Part shown: positions 1 through 11,576 of the stretch, one piece after another
How the letters are laid out: each line of letters starts with the position of its first letter
Position numbering within the stretch: the stretch's first letter is position 1
From: Plantago elongata
Taxonomy: Eukaryota; Streptophyta; Magnoliopsida; Lamiales; Plantaginaceae
Length of the DNA stretch: 61,993 bases
Direction of reading: 5' to 3'
Assembly: GCA_036897095.1 (NCBI GenBank)
Contig: JAYMSP010000272.1
Span: forward strand, 1-61,993
Program-made: the position numbers and the translations under genes
The notes under the pieces: generated by a model
Databases searched by the model: none
What the model was told of the DNA's origin: nothing
Seen by the model: only the letters and a program-made list of their open reading frames with translations

Positions 1-628
1 CCCCCCACTGGGCTCATTATGGAGATTAAGAAAATAGAGAGGATCGAAGAGAGTTTTCCAGCCTACAAAGTATATGTTAGACCCCACATCTCGACTCGTC
101 ATGGAGATAAAGAACGTACATAAAGGATCGAAGACAGTTTCCCCGCATAGAGAAAATTAGTTGACACTCTCTCCACCCCACGGGCTCGTTAAGAAGATCA
201 AGAGTGGAGAGAATATCAAAGATAATCTTTATTCAATATGTACGTATTTTACTTTATGCAATCTCTTTTATACTTTATTACCATATCTCCTATTTCATTA
301 ACTTTTTTTTTAAAAAACTTGTGTTCGAATCAGTGAGTAATTGAAATCAGAACGGAGGTAGTATTACATTTTAACAGCAACACGAATATCAAACTCAACT
401 CTCCCAACTTTGATTCTTTTTAATTAATGACACTCTAAATTGTAATATTACATTAACATATAATTTTTTGAATGCCAAAGTTATATTATCACATGATTCT
501 CAAATATAATAAATTATTATATTAACTCATGTCGCTATCTCTTTTTTAAATTCTTTGTGTTAAATATCGTTGGCACTCCATCATCAGGTGTGTAGATTGT
601 AGAAACTCAATTCGGCCCAACTAGAAAC
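1..628. other. Intergenic, AT-rich, with short degenerate repeats at the left edge
   Basis: No gene is visible. The first ~240 bases contain about three loose copies of a module in which a 'CTC(A/G)TTATGGAGAT' or 'CTCGTTAAGAAGATC' type phrase is followed by 'GGATCGAAGA' and then a run like 'AGTTTTCC'. The spacing is roughly 80-90 bases and the copies are strongly diverged. The rest is AT-rich DNA that must include the promoter of the PPR gene; no clear TATA box could be chosen. Confidence 0.5.
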
Positions 629-718
629 ATGAAAATAGAGAAGCCCAACGGAAATAACAAATCAGTCCCTCACAAAAAAATTATACCAAGAAATAGAATT
701 AGAGAGAAAAAATTAAAG

Positions 719-2101
719 ATGAAGTCACCGGTGTTTATTTCGCCACCACTGCTCCGCCGTTTCTCCACCCACTCCAGCCACCTAGTCAGCCACGCACTAT
801 CAACAATCACCCAAAACAAAACCTTTGAAACCACCACCACATCTCCACCGGACAACCAGCTCAATTGGACTTCCGACGATGTCATCCAGGTACTCCGAGC
901 AATCCCATTACAATTTTTTCAGTCCCCAAGATCAATTGGCCGTCAAAAAACCTTCCACCACCGCTCCCCCTTAAAGCAAAGAGACCTTGAGCTAGAATCC
1001 ATCAATTACCAAAAGGGTTTTCCTGTTCTTGGTCCTGCAGCTCACAGAGACCCAGAAAAATTGAATCTTGGCATTCAAAAAGCTATTGAATTTTATGACT
1101 GGGTTGAAGTGTCTTTTGGGTTTTCTCACAATGAGCAGACTTGTAAGGAGATGGCTTTGGTTTTGGCCAAGGGGAATAGGTTGAGCTTGTTGTGGGGTTT
1201 TTTGAAGAAAATGTCTAGGAGAACGGGGGAAACTGGTCACTGTGATAGTCTTGTGACTACAGCTACTGTGACTTGTGTGATTAAGGCTTTAGGAGAAGAG
1301 GGGTTAGTGAAAGAGGGTTTGGCTCTTTTTTATAGGATGAGGCAGTTTCATTGCAAGCCTGATGTTTGTGCTTATAATACTGTGATTTATGCGCTTTGTA
1401 GAGTCGGGTTTATCAAGAGAGCTAAGCTCTTGTATGCTCAAATGGATTTGCCGGGGTTTAGGTGTCCGGCGGATGCATTTACGTATACTATCTTGATTAG
1501 TTCTTTTTGTAGGCATGCAATGGAGACAATGTGTAAGAAGGCGATTACGAGGCGGATGTGGGAGGCTAATAATTTCTTTAGGTTAATGTTGTTTAAAGGT
1601 TTCGTTCCGGATGTGGTTACGTATAACTGTTTGATTAATGGTTGTTGCAAGACGAACAGGATTGGGAGGGCGTTAGAGTTGTTTGATGATATGATGAAGA
1701 AGGGATGTGTGCCGAATAGAGTTACTTATGATTCTTTTATTAGGTACTTTAGTGCTGTGAATGAGATTGATAGAGCGATTGAGATGTTGAGGGGGATGCG
1801 AGAAAGGGAACATGGCGTGCCGAGTACTAGTTCCTATACACCGATAATCCATGCTTTGTGTGAAGTGGGAAGAGTGGCAGAGGCTTGGAGTTTTATGATG
1901 GAGTTAGTTGAGGGAGGTTCGATTCCAAGAGCGTTTACTTATAAATTAGTTTGTGATACCCTGAAGTCAGAAGGTAGGATGGATTTGCTGGATAAAAAGT
2001 TTTGTCAGCGTATTGAGGATGGAATTGAGAATCGGGCGAGGAGTGTAATGAAGTTCAAGCCATACTTTCGGGAACAGAGGACTTCGGAGATTGATCAGTG
2101 A
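719..2101 (+). CDS. P-class pentatricopeptide repeat (PPR) protein, probably mitochondrial
   Basis: PPR proteins bind organellar RNA and affect its splicing, stability or translation. The frame is open from 629, but I prefer the ATG at 719: the protein then begins MKSPVFISPPLLRRFSTHSS, rich in Arg, Ser and Thr with no acids, as in a mitochondrial targeting peptide. The product is 460 aa without introns, usual for this family. The middle and C-terminal parts carry about six to seven 35-residue repeats with P-class hallmarks such as KPDVCAYNTVIYALCR, FTYTILISSFCR, VPDVVTYNCLINGCCK, VPNRVTYDSFIRYF and SSYTPIIHALCE. There is no E, DYW or SMR tail. From memory it resembles the Arabidopsis protein encoded by At1g77405; an alignment would be needed. 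The RNA target is unknown. If the ATG at 629 is used, 30 lysine-rich residues are added that would spoil the targeting signal. Confidence 0.9.
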   Translation: MKSPVFISPPLLRRFSTHSSHLVSHALSTITQNKTFETTTTSPPDNQLNWTSDDVIQVLRAIPLQFFQSPRSIGRQKTFHHRSPLKQRDLELESINYQKGFPVLGPAAHRDPEKLNLGIQKAIEFYDWVEVSFGFSHNEQTCKEMALVLAKGNRLSLLWGFLKKMSRRTGETGHCDSLVTTATVTCVIKALGEEGLVKEGLALFYRMRQFHCKPDVCAYNTVIYALCRVGFIKRAKLLYAQMDLPGFRCPADAFTYTILISSFCRHAMETMCKKAITRRMWEANNFFRLMLFKGFVPDVVTYNCLINGCCKTNRIGRALELFDDMMKKGCVPNRVTYDSFIRYFSAVNEIDRAIEMLRGMREREHGVPSTSSYTPIIHALCEVGRVAEAWSFMMELVEGGSIPRAFTYKLVCDTLKSEGRMDLLDKKFCQRIEDGIENRARSVMKFKPYFREQRTSEIDQ

Positions 2102-5100
2102 TTTCTTATACTGGCATGTTCCTGGACATTACTGACATGGATGGGAGAAGATGACACTCCATATCAGATGTGCTGACGGTAAGACTGAAGACTGAAGACC
2201 TAAATTATTGATTAAGTTATTGGCTATTATTACCTGTTCTTTGGTTATATACATGTTTTTTTGTAAACACGTCACAGAATGAAACGATATGTTGCAGGAA
2301 ATTTAAAAATTCGCCAGTAGCAACCACATGTGGATGAGAAGAGTTGAACATTGCATACGAGATGTGTTGGGGGTAAGATATTACCGTCTTTTATTATTTG
2401 GTCTTAGGTAATTTGCATGTCTTCCTGCACATAGATACTTCTGTCTGAATCTTCAATTAAGATATTTAAGCTTTCCTGTGATGGTAGAATTATTGTATTA
2501 AGCTAGTCGGCTATTGATTTTTGCTTGGTGACAGTGGCAGTTCTAAAAGCATGATCATATCTTATACATTTCATTCATGTATAACTTGTAGAATCGGAGT
2601 CTAACCAATTCCATTGCCAAACAACTACATCAGTTCTTTCGACTTCTTTTTTCCACTGTGTCTGCTAAACAACTAAAAGCACGATAATAATTCGTAGGTC
2701 ATCAATTCTTCTTTCGACTTCTTTTTTTCTTTTTCATCACCTGTTGCTCCCCGCTTTAATCTTTTATGTTACATGCCTATTGTAGCTTAGCAGACAGAGT
2801 GGAAATGAAGGGCTCGGAGTTTGATTTTAAAGTCCTGACTCCTGAGGATGAATATGCTGAACTGACGGCAACCCTCTTAATTTTCACTCGAATTCTATTA
2901 GAGCACATTATATTACAGTAGATAAAAACTTGAGGATTTGTGTCCTATAGTAGGTATACTGGTGTTATATTGATCACCAAGAAGAAAAGCATGTTGTGTC
3001 CTGTAGTAGTATTATATTTTGTAGGATGATGTAACTGAATTTGAGAGAATGACGCAGGCTATTAATGATCATTTGACTTAGAATTTGATGGCTTCATCCC
3101 CTAGGTCATGAGAAGGCAGTGTGTTTCATGCCTCTCTTCAATTCTTTAGAGTTTAGACCTCAATAATTCATTTGATTGCTTGCTGCTTCACCCCTGTTAC
3201 CATTCTGCATCGTGTCATTCGATGCTCCATCCGTTCCTTTGGAAGAATTTCGATTGTTATTTCGGAAACGTTTAAAAAAAAAAGTTTGGAAAAAATGAGA
3301 GAAGAAAAAACAAATGCATGTATCTTTGAGAATCTAATTGGACACAGATTGGCGCATTTGTGTACATAAACAGACAAAATGTTTTGATACATATGATTAC
3401 GTAGTATTAAGACATAAGTTTGATCTATATTTTTGTAGGTACTCTCCTATACGTCATGTCAGTTGTCACATAGCATTTGTCAAAATAGCGTTCAATTACT
3501 TCCTCCGATCTAATAAAAAATTTCTAAACTTCAAGCGGCTGATTGGAAAGCGATTTGAATTGGAAAATGCCCATTCGAATAGACAGTTCACAGAACAGAC
3601 TATTCGAATGGGAATTTCTCAATTTAAATTTCCCAATCAGCCTTCAAATTTCTTTTAAATTAATAAAATTGTAATAAAAAATAATTTATAAGAGGTATTA
3701 TATTGATAAAGTTGTAAGTGAGTAATAAAGTAAAAGAAAGATTGAATAAAGTGGAACATATAAATAATAAAAAATTAATTAGTGGAGTGAAAAAATTTCA
3801 TTTATGAAATTAGTAAATTTATAACATAACATTAAAAGAGTAAAGTTAGTAAGTCATTAAAAGACGGTTAGACCGATATTCCTGGCACATGCACGAGTTA
3901 ATGAATGCTCTTTGAATGATATGCATTTTGTGATACTCCACCTGAATCATAGCTGAGTGTATTTTGGATGCAACTTCATCAGTTGATTATTGGCAAAACT
4001 TCAAAGAAGATACAATACAATGTGCTATTTTGTTAAGACCGTGTATATGTTAAAAAAAGTACTATAATAATATTGTGTCTAAAAGAAGTACTCTTACAGA
4101 TTTTTCAAATCAAAACAATAATGTTAATTGATATATACGATTTAAAAATTGATTTGATTTACATGTATAATTTGTTAAATATATGTAAAATAAACGATTT
4201 TCTACTAATAAATATCAGAACCGTTTTTCTATCACTCAAGTGGCAATCATTTGATTCAGTCAAATTAAGTAGACAAATCTAATGCCATTCTAAACATTGT
4301 ACATTCCATGTGATAATAATCACAGTGGACGGACTAAAACGACATTAATTCTTGGGCCTCAATTCATTCAACTTCTCCTTCGTCATATATCGACATTAAT
4401 TTTTCTATTACTCAAACGTAGTGGCCATTTAATTCAGCCAAATCAAGCAGACAAGTCTAAATCCAAACATTATTATTTAAGTTGAATTGTCACAATAAAA
4501 ATTAAAATTTGTATAAAAAATAGTCAATTTAGTTGAAACAATTCAATACGAATTCTATTCCAAACAGTCTCATACCATTAATCACAATAAACTAATCTGA
4601 AACTAAAACTACATTATCACTATCTTGGGCCTCGCTTCATTCAACTTCTCCTTCTACTTTTTGCATTTTCTGATATTTTTAAAATTAAAAAAAATCACAT
4701 CTTTTTTCTTTTTGATATTATTATAATATTTCTAATGTTTTTCACATATTTTTATGCAATTTTATCATTTTTATACTTTTATATAAATAAATAAATTTCT
4801 TTACTTTAAATATTATAAATTTTTATATTTATATAAATTTAAATAAATTTAATCATTTTTTGTATTATTTAAAAATTAAATAAATTTAATTAAATTTCAA
4901 TATTCAACAAATCATATATGTAAATTCACATCAATCTTCAAATCAAATATGTCAATTCATATCATCATCTTAGTTAAATATTTGTATAGTTTCTTTTATA
5001 GGAGTAATGTTATTGTAATATACCTTTTTTGAACAGGTACATTGTATTGGTATTAAAATTGTTTGTTCATATTATACTGTATTTTTTTATTTTTTTTTGT

Positions 5101-5443
5101 GAGTATTACATCTTGATAGACCAAAGTAAGATAAGACCAGAAAATATAATTTTATTATAATAAGTATGTTTGCTGAAATGGTAACACAGGTCAACTATCC
5201 TAAAACATTGGAGATACTCCAAAAAAGAAATCAGCCGGATGATAAATTCCTTCCAAATTTTTATAAGGTAGTATGCATATATATATGGACAACTATTAGT
5301 CAATAGTCAAAACTAATTACTCCTCCATTAACAATTGCCCCAACTTTATGTACAAAGCCATATTATAAGCATTATTTTAGTTGGAATTTGGCAAAAAGTC
5401 GAGAGTATAGTCCTCACCTGGAACAGGTATTATTTTAAGTGCA
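2102..5443. other. Intergenic region, no gene seen
   Basis: About 3.3 kb without a credible coding region; small open frames here have no recognisable motif. It contains a long imperfect hairpin at 3537-3642 (listed separately). Around 4220-4660 there are degenerate direct repeats: a phrase starting TTGGGCCTC and ending TTCAACTTCTCCTTC occurs at about 4352 and 4625, and TTTTTCTATYACTCAA at about 4227 and 4400. The stretch 4670-5100 is extremely AT-rich. Confidence 0.6.
3537..3642. repeat. Long imperfect inverted repeat (hairpin, ~48-bp arms)
   Basis: The left arm starts GGCTGATTGG and runs to CCCATTCGAATAGACAG. The right arm is its reverse complement, starting CTATTCGAATGGG and ending CCAATCAGCC. 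The arms are separated by about 10 bases and differ at several positions and short indels in the middle. As RNA it would fold into one imperfect stem, which suits either a young MIRNA-like foldback or a tiny MITE. Neither is proven: there is no obvious target-site duplication and no recognised miRNA. Confidence 0.6.
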
Positions 5444-5453
5444 ACTATATATA
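5444..5453 (+). promoter_or_regulatory. Probable TATA box of NRAMP-A
   Basis: The sequence CTATATATAC lies about 100 bases upstream of the NRAMP-A start codon. It is followed by a CA-rich stretch (ACACAACACAACACAACA) typical of a plant 5' leader. No other core promoter element was evident. Confidence 0.5.
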
Positions 5454-5547
5454 CACTAAACTCAGAAAAATAACTGAACACAACACAACACAACACACTT
5501 AATTGCAAGCTATCTCTGCCACACTTGTATACATAGCATACTTTGTG

Positions 5548-8500
5548 ATGGCAAGCCTAGAGCTGCAAGGAAACACTGGAAACAGCCACCGAGTCGTCGC
5601 TGTAGGTGATTCGCCTGGCTCTACCGACGCCAAGCAATTCGACCATGTTGAACAGGTTCGCTGTAGCTCTTTTTGGTTTGGATTTTGTAAGTGAATACTT
5701 GATTAAATGTTCAATGATTTGTGTGCATGTGCAGAAACCTGGATGGAGGAGCTTCTTGTCATATGTTGGGCCTGGTTTCTTGGTCTCATTGGCTTACCTT
5801 GATCCTGGAAATTGTAATAATCATTATTTCACTCGCATAATATTAAGTTCAAGATTGATTTGTACTTGGATTGCTACTAACATGTGGTTTGTTGCGAACT
5901 CATTGCAGTGGAGACGGATCTTCAAGCTGGTGCAAATCACGGATATGAAGTAAATACTCACCCGCAAATTTTAAGAAAGATTAAACAGATCGACCTATAA
6001 ACGAAATATATGCTCTCATTTTAACATTCTTCATTAATTTATTCGATTTCTCATCAAATTAAAATGCCTGCGTCATGCTGGAAAATGAGAAGAGAAAGGT
6101 TCTGCCAATTTGAGCTCATGTTATTGATTAAGTTCTTGAATAATGAATTTTCCAGCTACTATGGGTGATCCTTATCGGGCTGATCTTTGCGCTGATAATC
6201 CAATCTCTTGCAGCCAATCTTGGAGTTACCACAGGTAGGTTTGCATTTCTCTGTTTTGTCAATTACAAACTTCTTTGAGATACCATTTGTTCGAGAAATG
6301 GAATCAAATCACAAGTTTAACTACATGCATTGATGGCATTACAAGACATCTTATGTTAACATGCCATATTTGCCCCATCTCTTGGATAGTAAGGAGAAAG
6401 AACTATAGCGAAAATTGCTCCTGAATTAAAATTGTATATTGGACGTACAAATTGATTGTCCATCTTATTGCAGGGAAACACTTGTCGGAGCACTGCAAGT
6501 CTGAGTATCCGATGTTTGTCAAATATTGCCTATGGATTCTGGCTGAGGTTGCCGTCATTGCTGCTGACATTCCCGAAGGTATTTCCACTCTCCAAGACAC
6601 AAGATAAGACATAACGAATATTCTAAACAGATGATTAGTAAGATATACGAGTATTAGATTAAATTAGCCATTCGATAACTGACACGCAAGATAAGACGAC
6701 GTAATGAAACTTCCAAAATATGTTTAGCAGGATGTAAAATATTAAGTCTCAGTCAACATTTAGATAGTGCAGTTAGTATTCTTTAACAAATTACTATCTT
6801 GTATGATTAAATTATCTCAAACAGATGATAATATCTATCCTATTACTTATGTTTGTGTGATCGCGACAGTGATAGGAACGGCATTTGCTCTAAACATACT
6901 GTTCAATATACCGGTCTGGGCTGGAGTTCTTTGTACGGGTTTCAGTACTCTACTCTTGCTTGGCCTGCAAAGATATGGAGTAAGTCAATTTTGCACATTA
7001 CAATCTTTCTTTCGAGAGATTACACACATACAGACCTATGCATAATGTCGAAATTTAACATAAACCATTTGCAACTCTAGATATGTATGTTCCATAAATG
7101 TGGTCTAGCTACCTGTAACCTCCCATCCTACATTAATTGTCATCTTATATCTTGGAACACTATATTATCATCTTATTTATCTTGGTAATCTTTAGTACTG
7201 GTAATTAGCTTGATGACAAGATAACAAGATAAGTATATCAAAACATGAGCTAAGCAAATCAGTTTAATTATCTAATCCTTGTGTTCAACTTGCATGTTCA
7301 ATTAATATAATTATGTAGATAACTAGCTAATTCAAAAAATTAATCAAAAGCTTCACAATGTCAACTATAAGAAATATATGCTTCTTCTATATCTGCTAGC
7401 TAGCTCTTAGATGCTCATCATATCATATATGCTCTTAAATGTTTCAATAATACACAAAACATCTTTTATGTAAGACATGTTTGTTCTTAAAAAGATTTAG
7501 ATCTAGTTTCTTAAAATGATTTAGATATAGTCAAGAACATTTATGTTGCCAAAACAGTTAATGACGACTTGAGATATATACCAGTGATTTTACCTTTATT
7601 ATGCTTGACCAATCTTATGGACAAGTTTGTTCATCGTAGTAGTTACTTCGTCTAGTATTAACGTTCATATTTTATTTTGAAAAGAACGACTCAGATATGA
7701 TTTCTTGTGATTTTAATTTGATACATTGGACGTTACTTTTGTATTATGCGACATATATATATATTCAACACGAATGCCCCACAAATTAATATATACTCAC
7801 ATACTGCTTTTAAAAGTAGCATGAAAGTATTGTGCGACATATTTGTATAGATCACTCAAGTTATAATATTGCGTTAGGAAGATTCCATTGTCTTATATCA
7901 TAGAGAAGAGCCATTTTGAAATAGTCATGTTTTTATTAACTAACTTATAATTAAGGGCCTACTTACCTTCGCTGGGGAAATATATTAGCATTTTTTAAAT
8001 TAGAGCATTAATCTAAACCAATCATGTTGGTTTAGTAAAAAGGTTTTAGGTTCGATTCCTAGAAATGCCGCTACATTTTCAATTGCGAGATGCTGATTTT
8101 TTTTTAAATCGAATGGTGCAGGTGAGGAAGCTTGAACTGTTAATAACAATCCTAGTGTTTGTGATGGCTGCGTGTTTTTTTGGAGAATTGAGCTACGTGA
8201 AACCTCCTGCGGTAGATGTATTGAAGGGGATGTTCATTCCTAAGCTGAGAGGCCAAGGGGCGACTGGTGATGCCATTGCATTACTTGGTGCCCTTGTAAT
8301 GCCGTAAGTTTTTCTTTTCTTTTTAAATCATGTCACTCGGTGTCACTTGAGGAAATTCATAACCTTATGTATGGGACAGGCATAATCTTTTTCTTCACTC
8401 AGCACTGGTGCTGTCCAGGAAAGTACCAAATTCTGTTCGCGGCATTAATGTAAGTCAGCACTGATGATCGAGTGACTGAATACTAATTGACTGACTAAAT

Positions 8501-9770
8501 CCTGATATAGTATTAACAACTGTCCTGTGCTTCTTCCTTTTTCTGTCCAGGATGCATGTCGATACTTCTTAATAGAGAGTGGATTTGCACTGTTCATAGC
8601 GTTTCTCATCAATGTGGCGATTATTGCAGTGTCGGGTACTGTTTGCTTAGCGGATGATCTTTCAGTAGAGAATGAAGACCAATGCAGTGACTTAACGCTG
8701 AATTCTGCATCTTTCCTACTCAAGGTTTGAACTTCATTAGAATCCTACTGGTAAATGGCAATTCAAAGTTGCAACCAAAGAAGGGGGGGAAAATTCCTTT
8801 GTGATTTGCTCATTCTGTTTTATCCAATGGCAGAACGTTTTAGGGAAATCGAGCTCAACAATATATGCCATTGCTTTACTAGCCTCAGGGCAGAGTTCCA
8901 CTATTACCGGCACCTATGCAGGCCAATACATCATGCAGGTACTTTGATTGTCACACTAGCTCTAGCTTAGTTTGTACGAGACAGTATTGACCAAATGTTC
9001 CTTTGGACTGTTCAGGGCTTCTTGGACATGAAGATGAAAACATGGATTAGAAACTTTGTGACAAGGTGCATTGCCATAACACCTAGTCTAGTTGTTTCAA
9101 TCATTGGAGGACCATCAGGAGCGGGTCGACTAATCATCATTGCATCAGTATGTACCGTTATTGCTAGCATTTCTCTGCATACAAGGATAGAAGTATACTT
9201 ACGTACATTGTTAAGAAGAACAAACTTGTGTTGATTTGGCAGATGATACTATCGTTTGAACTTCCATTTGCCCTTATCCCGCTCCTCAAATTCAGTAGTA
9301 CCGCAACCAAGATGGGACCTCATAAGAATTCAATTTATGTAAGTAATCCTGGATGGATGTTCTTATGTGGCAACTTGTGATGCATTTTCAAAACATTCTT
9401 ATGAAATCTACTTGATGTACAACTGTAGATTATCGTCGTCTCATGGATATTAGGCCTCGGAATCATTGGCATCAACGTATACTACCTGACAACAGCATTT
9501 GTCGGTTGGCTAATCAACAACGACATGCCAAGAGTCGGGAACGTGCTCATTGGGATCGCAGTGTTCCCGATGATGGCAATCTATATTCTATCTGTGATCT
9601 ATCTTATGTTCCGAAAGGACAGGGTTGCCACATTTGTTGACTCGACAAAGTTCGACCCTGCGACTCAAACACGAATGGAGGATGGTACTATTAGTGAAGA
9701 TACAAACCAACCTGGATTGCAGCCAGTACCATATAGAGAGGATCTTGCTGATATTCCATTCCACCAGTAG
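5548..9770 (+). CDS. NRAMP-family divalent metal transporter (NRAMP-A, NRAMP1/5/6-type)
   Basis: A proton-coupled importer of Mn2+, Fe2+ and Cd2+-like ions. Thirteen exons: 5548-5655, 5735-5813, 5909-5949, 6156-6234, 6474-6578, 6870-6979, 8122-8303, 8380-8449, 8551-8724, 8834-8938, 9016-9147, 9243-9338, 9429-9770. All use GT-AG and the joined frame is open for 540 aa. The metal-binding motifs are intact: DPGN in TM1 (D59, N62) and MPHN in TM6 (M234, N237). The transport signature [19 protein letters not shown] is present, with about 11-12 hydrophobic segments. The sequence sits with the plant class containing AtNRAMP1/6 and rice NRAMP1/5 rather than the vacuolar NRAMP3/4 class. The tail [16 protein letters not shown] is shared with NRAMP-B. 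The ATG at 5548 is chosen because the upstream frame has only a TTG. Intron 6 (1.1 kb) holds a tRNA-like relic. An AATAAA lies at 9947-9952. Confidence 0.94.
7988..8070 (+). repeat. Degenerate tRNA-like / SINE-head relic in NRAMP-A intron 6
   Basis: A perfect pol III B-box core, GGTTCGATTCC, closes a T-arm-like hairpin (TAGG/CCTA). Upstream, AACCA-ATCATGT-TGGTT folds as an anticodon-like arm with CAT at the anticodon position, and GCATTT can pair with AAATGC as an acceptor remnant. The D-arm is poor. This reads as a decayed tRNA-derived sequence rather than a working tRNA-Met gene. Confidence 0.4.
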
Positions 9771-10656
9771 AGTTTTTCCAATTTTCATGGTGGAATGAAA
9801 ATTGTTGCTTGCAGGAGAACTAGTTCATGCTTCAGAGTTCACATATTGTAGTAATTGGAGCTGTATCAAGTCATAGTCATATGTTCCCAACTTCCCATTT
9901 CCGAATCCTTCTTTTCTCATGTATATGTTGCTTATGATTTCCAGTGAATAAAATGTTTCATATCGGTTTTCTTGTTTTCAAGGAATGTAAACTTTTGTAA
10001 AAAGTACTGATGATTCAACCAGATCCAGTTTGAAGCTAAAAAAACAATATGCACGATTCGCTCAAGAAATTGCAAAGTGTATACAAATCTACAACTATAT
10101 ATTCAAAGCAATAAAACCAATCACTTACACCTTATTTGCAGTTAAAGAGCAGCAGAAAAAAAAATAGGAAAGGAAAATTTTATTTGCAATTGATCAGACC
10201 ATGAAATTAAAGCACACAGTACAACAGAAAGATAGATCAAAGGCAGCAAAGCAACGAATTTGGGTCCAACCACACACAATTGATCAAAACTAAAGCCATA
10301 ACACTTCTGCAAACCAGTGAGCAAAACTATAGCCATCAACTTGAATAAGTTCCATAAAGCCAAACTGGTCTCCTAATCTTCAATTTTAGCACATAGGGAA
10401 CATTGTTTTGCCATAGTAATTCGGAATTAATTCCCATGCAATTCACCAAGGAACCTCCAACGATGAGCGATTTAACTATTTATGATGTAAGTACAGTTTT
10501 CTAAGACATTTAAGCATAGTTCATCCAGTCTTCCAACCAAAGAGATTTAACTATTTATGATGTAAGTACAGTTTGAAATTATATTAATTCTTGTGGCTTC
10601 ATTTCAATGCAAAATTGTGTTGTTCATATACCTGTAATATGTGTTTTTTATTGTAG
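9771..10656. other. NRAMP-A 3' region and spacer
   Basis: The polyadenylation signal AATAAA at 9947-9952 gives a 3' UTR of about 200 bases. The remaining spacer has no gene. A 31-base direct repeat, starting GATTTAACTATTTATGATG and ending TAAGTACAGTTT, occurs at about 10469 and 10543. Confidence 0.55.
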
Positions 10657-11319
10657 GTGAGAAAGAGTATTATGAGCGACAGTTTGCGACGTTGAGATCG
10701 TTTGAGTAGGTTGACTCCCTCAATGATTCATGGGATGTGATTGAAGAAGAACTAGACTGCGTACATATTTCCCAGAGTGAACTAGCCATGAATATTTCAA
10801 ACTGGGCCAATTTATTCCTTCTTGTAGTTAAGATATATACAATGGTACAAAGCGGTTCATTATCATATTCGCATCAATCATGGATACCCTCGTTATGTTG
10901 CAATATAACTTAATTGTTGCATCATCGGAACTTAGATGTTAAATAATATCACTACTTTTATCGAACATGAGTGTTGGTTTTGTACTAACTATGTACTAAG
11001 TTTCATTCTGATACATTAATTCTGCTGGCTTTCAGGTGCTAGTTCAAGTAGTGGAACAACTCATCATAGACATACCTTCAGAAAAGATGGGCTCATATCA
11101 ACTGTTGTGGGTGTACATCATAATGCTTACCGCAACAGGGGTGAAACTCATGCTTTGGCTCTACTGCAGGAGTTCCAGGAATGAGATTGTTCGTGCTTAC
11201 GCAAAGGTCTTCATATATACTTCATCAATTCAACTGCATTGTTAAGCTAGTAGTAAATTTTGCTGAGTTCTGACTTGCAGTTTCTAATTCTTCAAAAGGA
11301 CCATTATTTTGATCTGTCG
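10657..11319 (+). pseudogene. Mn-type cation diffusion facilitator (MTP9/10-like) pseudogene
   Basis: Three pieces of a plant Mn-CDF gene remain in order. Piece 1 (10657-10903), after a good TTGTAG acceptor, encodes EKEYYERQFATLRSFE, a TAG stop, then VDSL, AMNISNWANLFLLVVKIYT and VQSGS. It then jumps, with a frame change, to IIIFASIMDTL, missing the segment that normally lies between (second TM helix and the YPIGK region). Piece 2 (11036-11206) has intact splice borders and encodes [18 protein letters not shown] to [14 protein letters not shown]. Piece 3 (11299-11319) encodes DHYFDLS, the Mn-CDF DxxxD motif, and is then cut off by the CACTA remnant. The in-frame stop, internal deletion and lost C-terminal half mark a dead gene. 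In working plants this family moves Mn2+ out of the cytosol, the opposite direction to the neighbouring NRAMP. Confidence 0.83.
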
Positions 11320-11576
11320 CCCAGGTAGCGATCCGTCGTGTAATTTTGGCTAAATTTTTTTTATTTTACTTTAGAATTAGCGACGAATAAATTTATTTGT
11401 CGCTAAATTAAATCGACGAATTAATTTATTTGTCGGTAATGTAATTTTTTTTATTCGGGTCAAACCTAGCGACGAATAAAACTATTCGTCGCTAATTTTA
11501 TCGATTCATCACTGCATTACATACGAATAGCTTCCGTCGCCCCAATCCGTCGCGATTTCGCTGTTTTTTGTAGTGG
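11320..11576 (-). mobile_element. CACTA (En/Spm) transposon terminal fragment
   Basis: Read on the minus strand, the segment begins at 11576 with CACTACAAAAAACAGCG, the canonical CACTA terminus. Behind it lie many short subterminal repeats of GCGACGAATA / ATTCGTCGC type in both orientations, as expected for En/Spm transposase-binding regions. No transposase and no second terminus are visible. The fragment ends directly against the MTP pseudogene exon at ~11320, so it is a truncated end rather than a complete insertion. Confidence 0.72.

Noticed and set aside
629..718. 30-residue extension of the PPR protein
   Set aside because: It is Lys/Asn-rich and would mask the mitochondrial targeting peptide that begins at 719.
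3172..3658. Overlapping open frames of 65-106 codons
   Set aside because: Low-complexity or covering the hairpin at 3537-3642; no splice or motif support.
5503..5547. Upstream extension of NRAMP-A to 5503
   Set aside because: The extended frame begins with TTG, lies in the leader, and adds nothing conserved; the first ATG at 5548 is kept.
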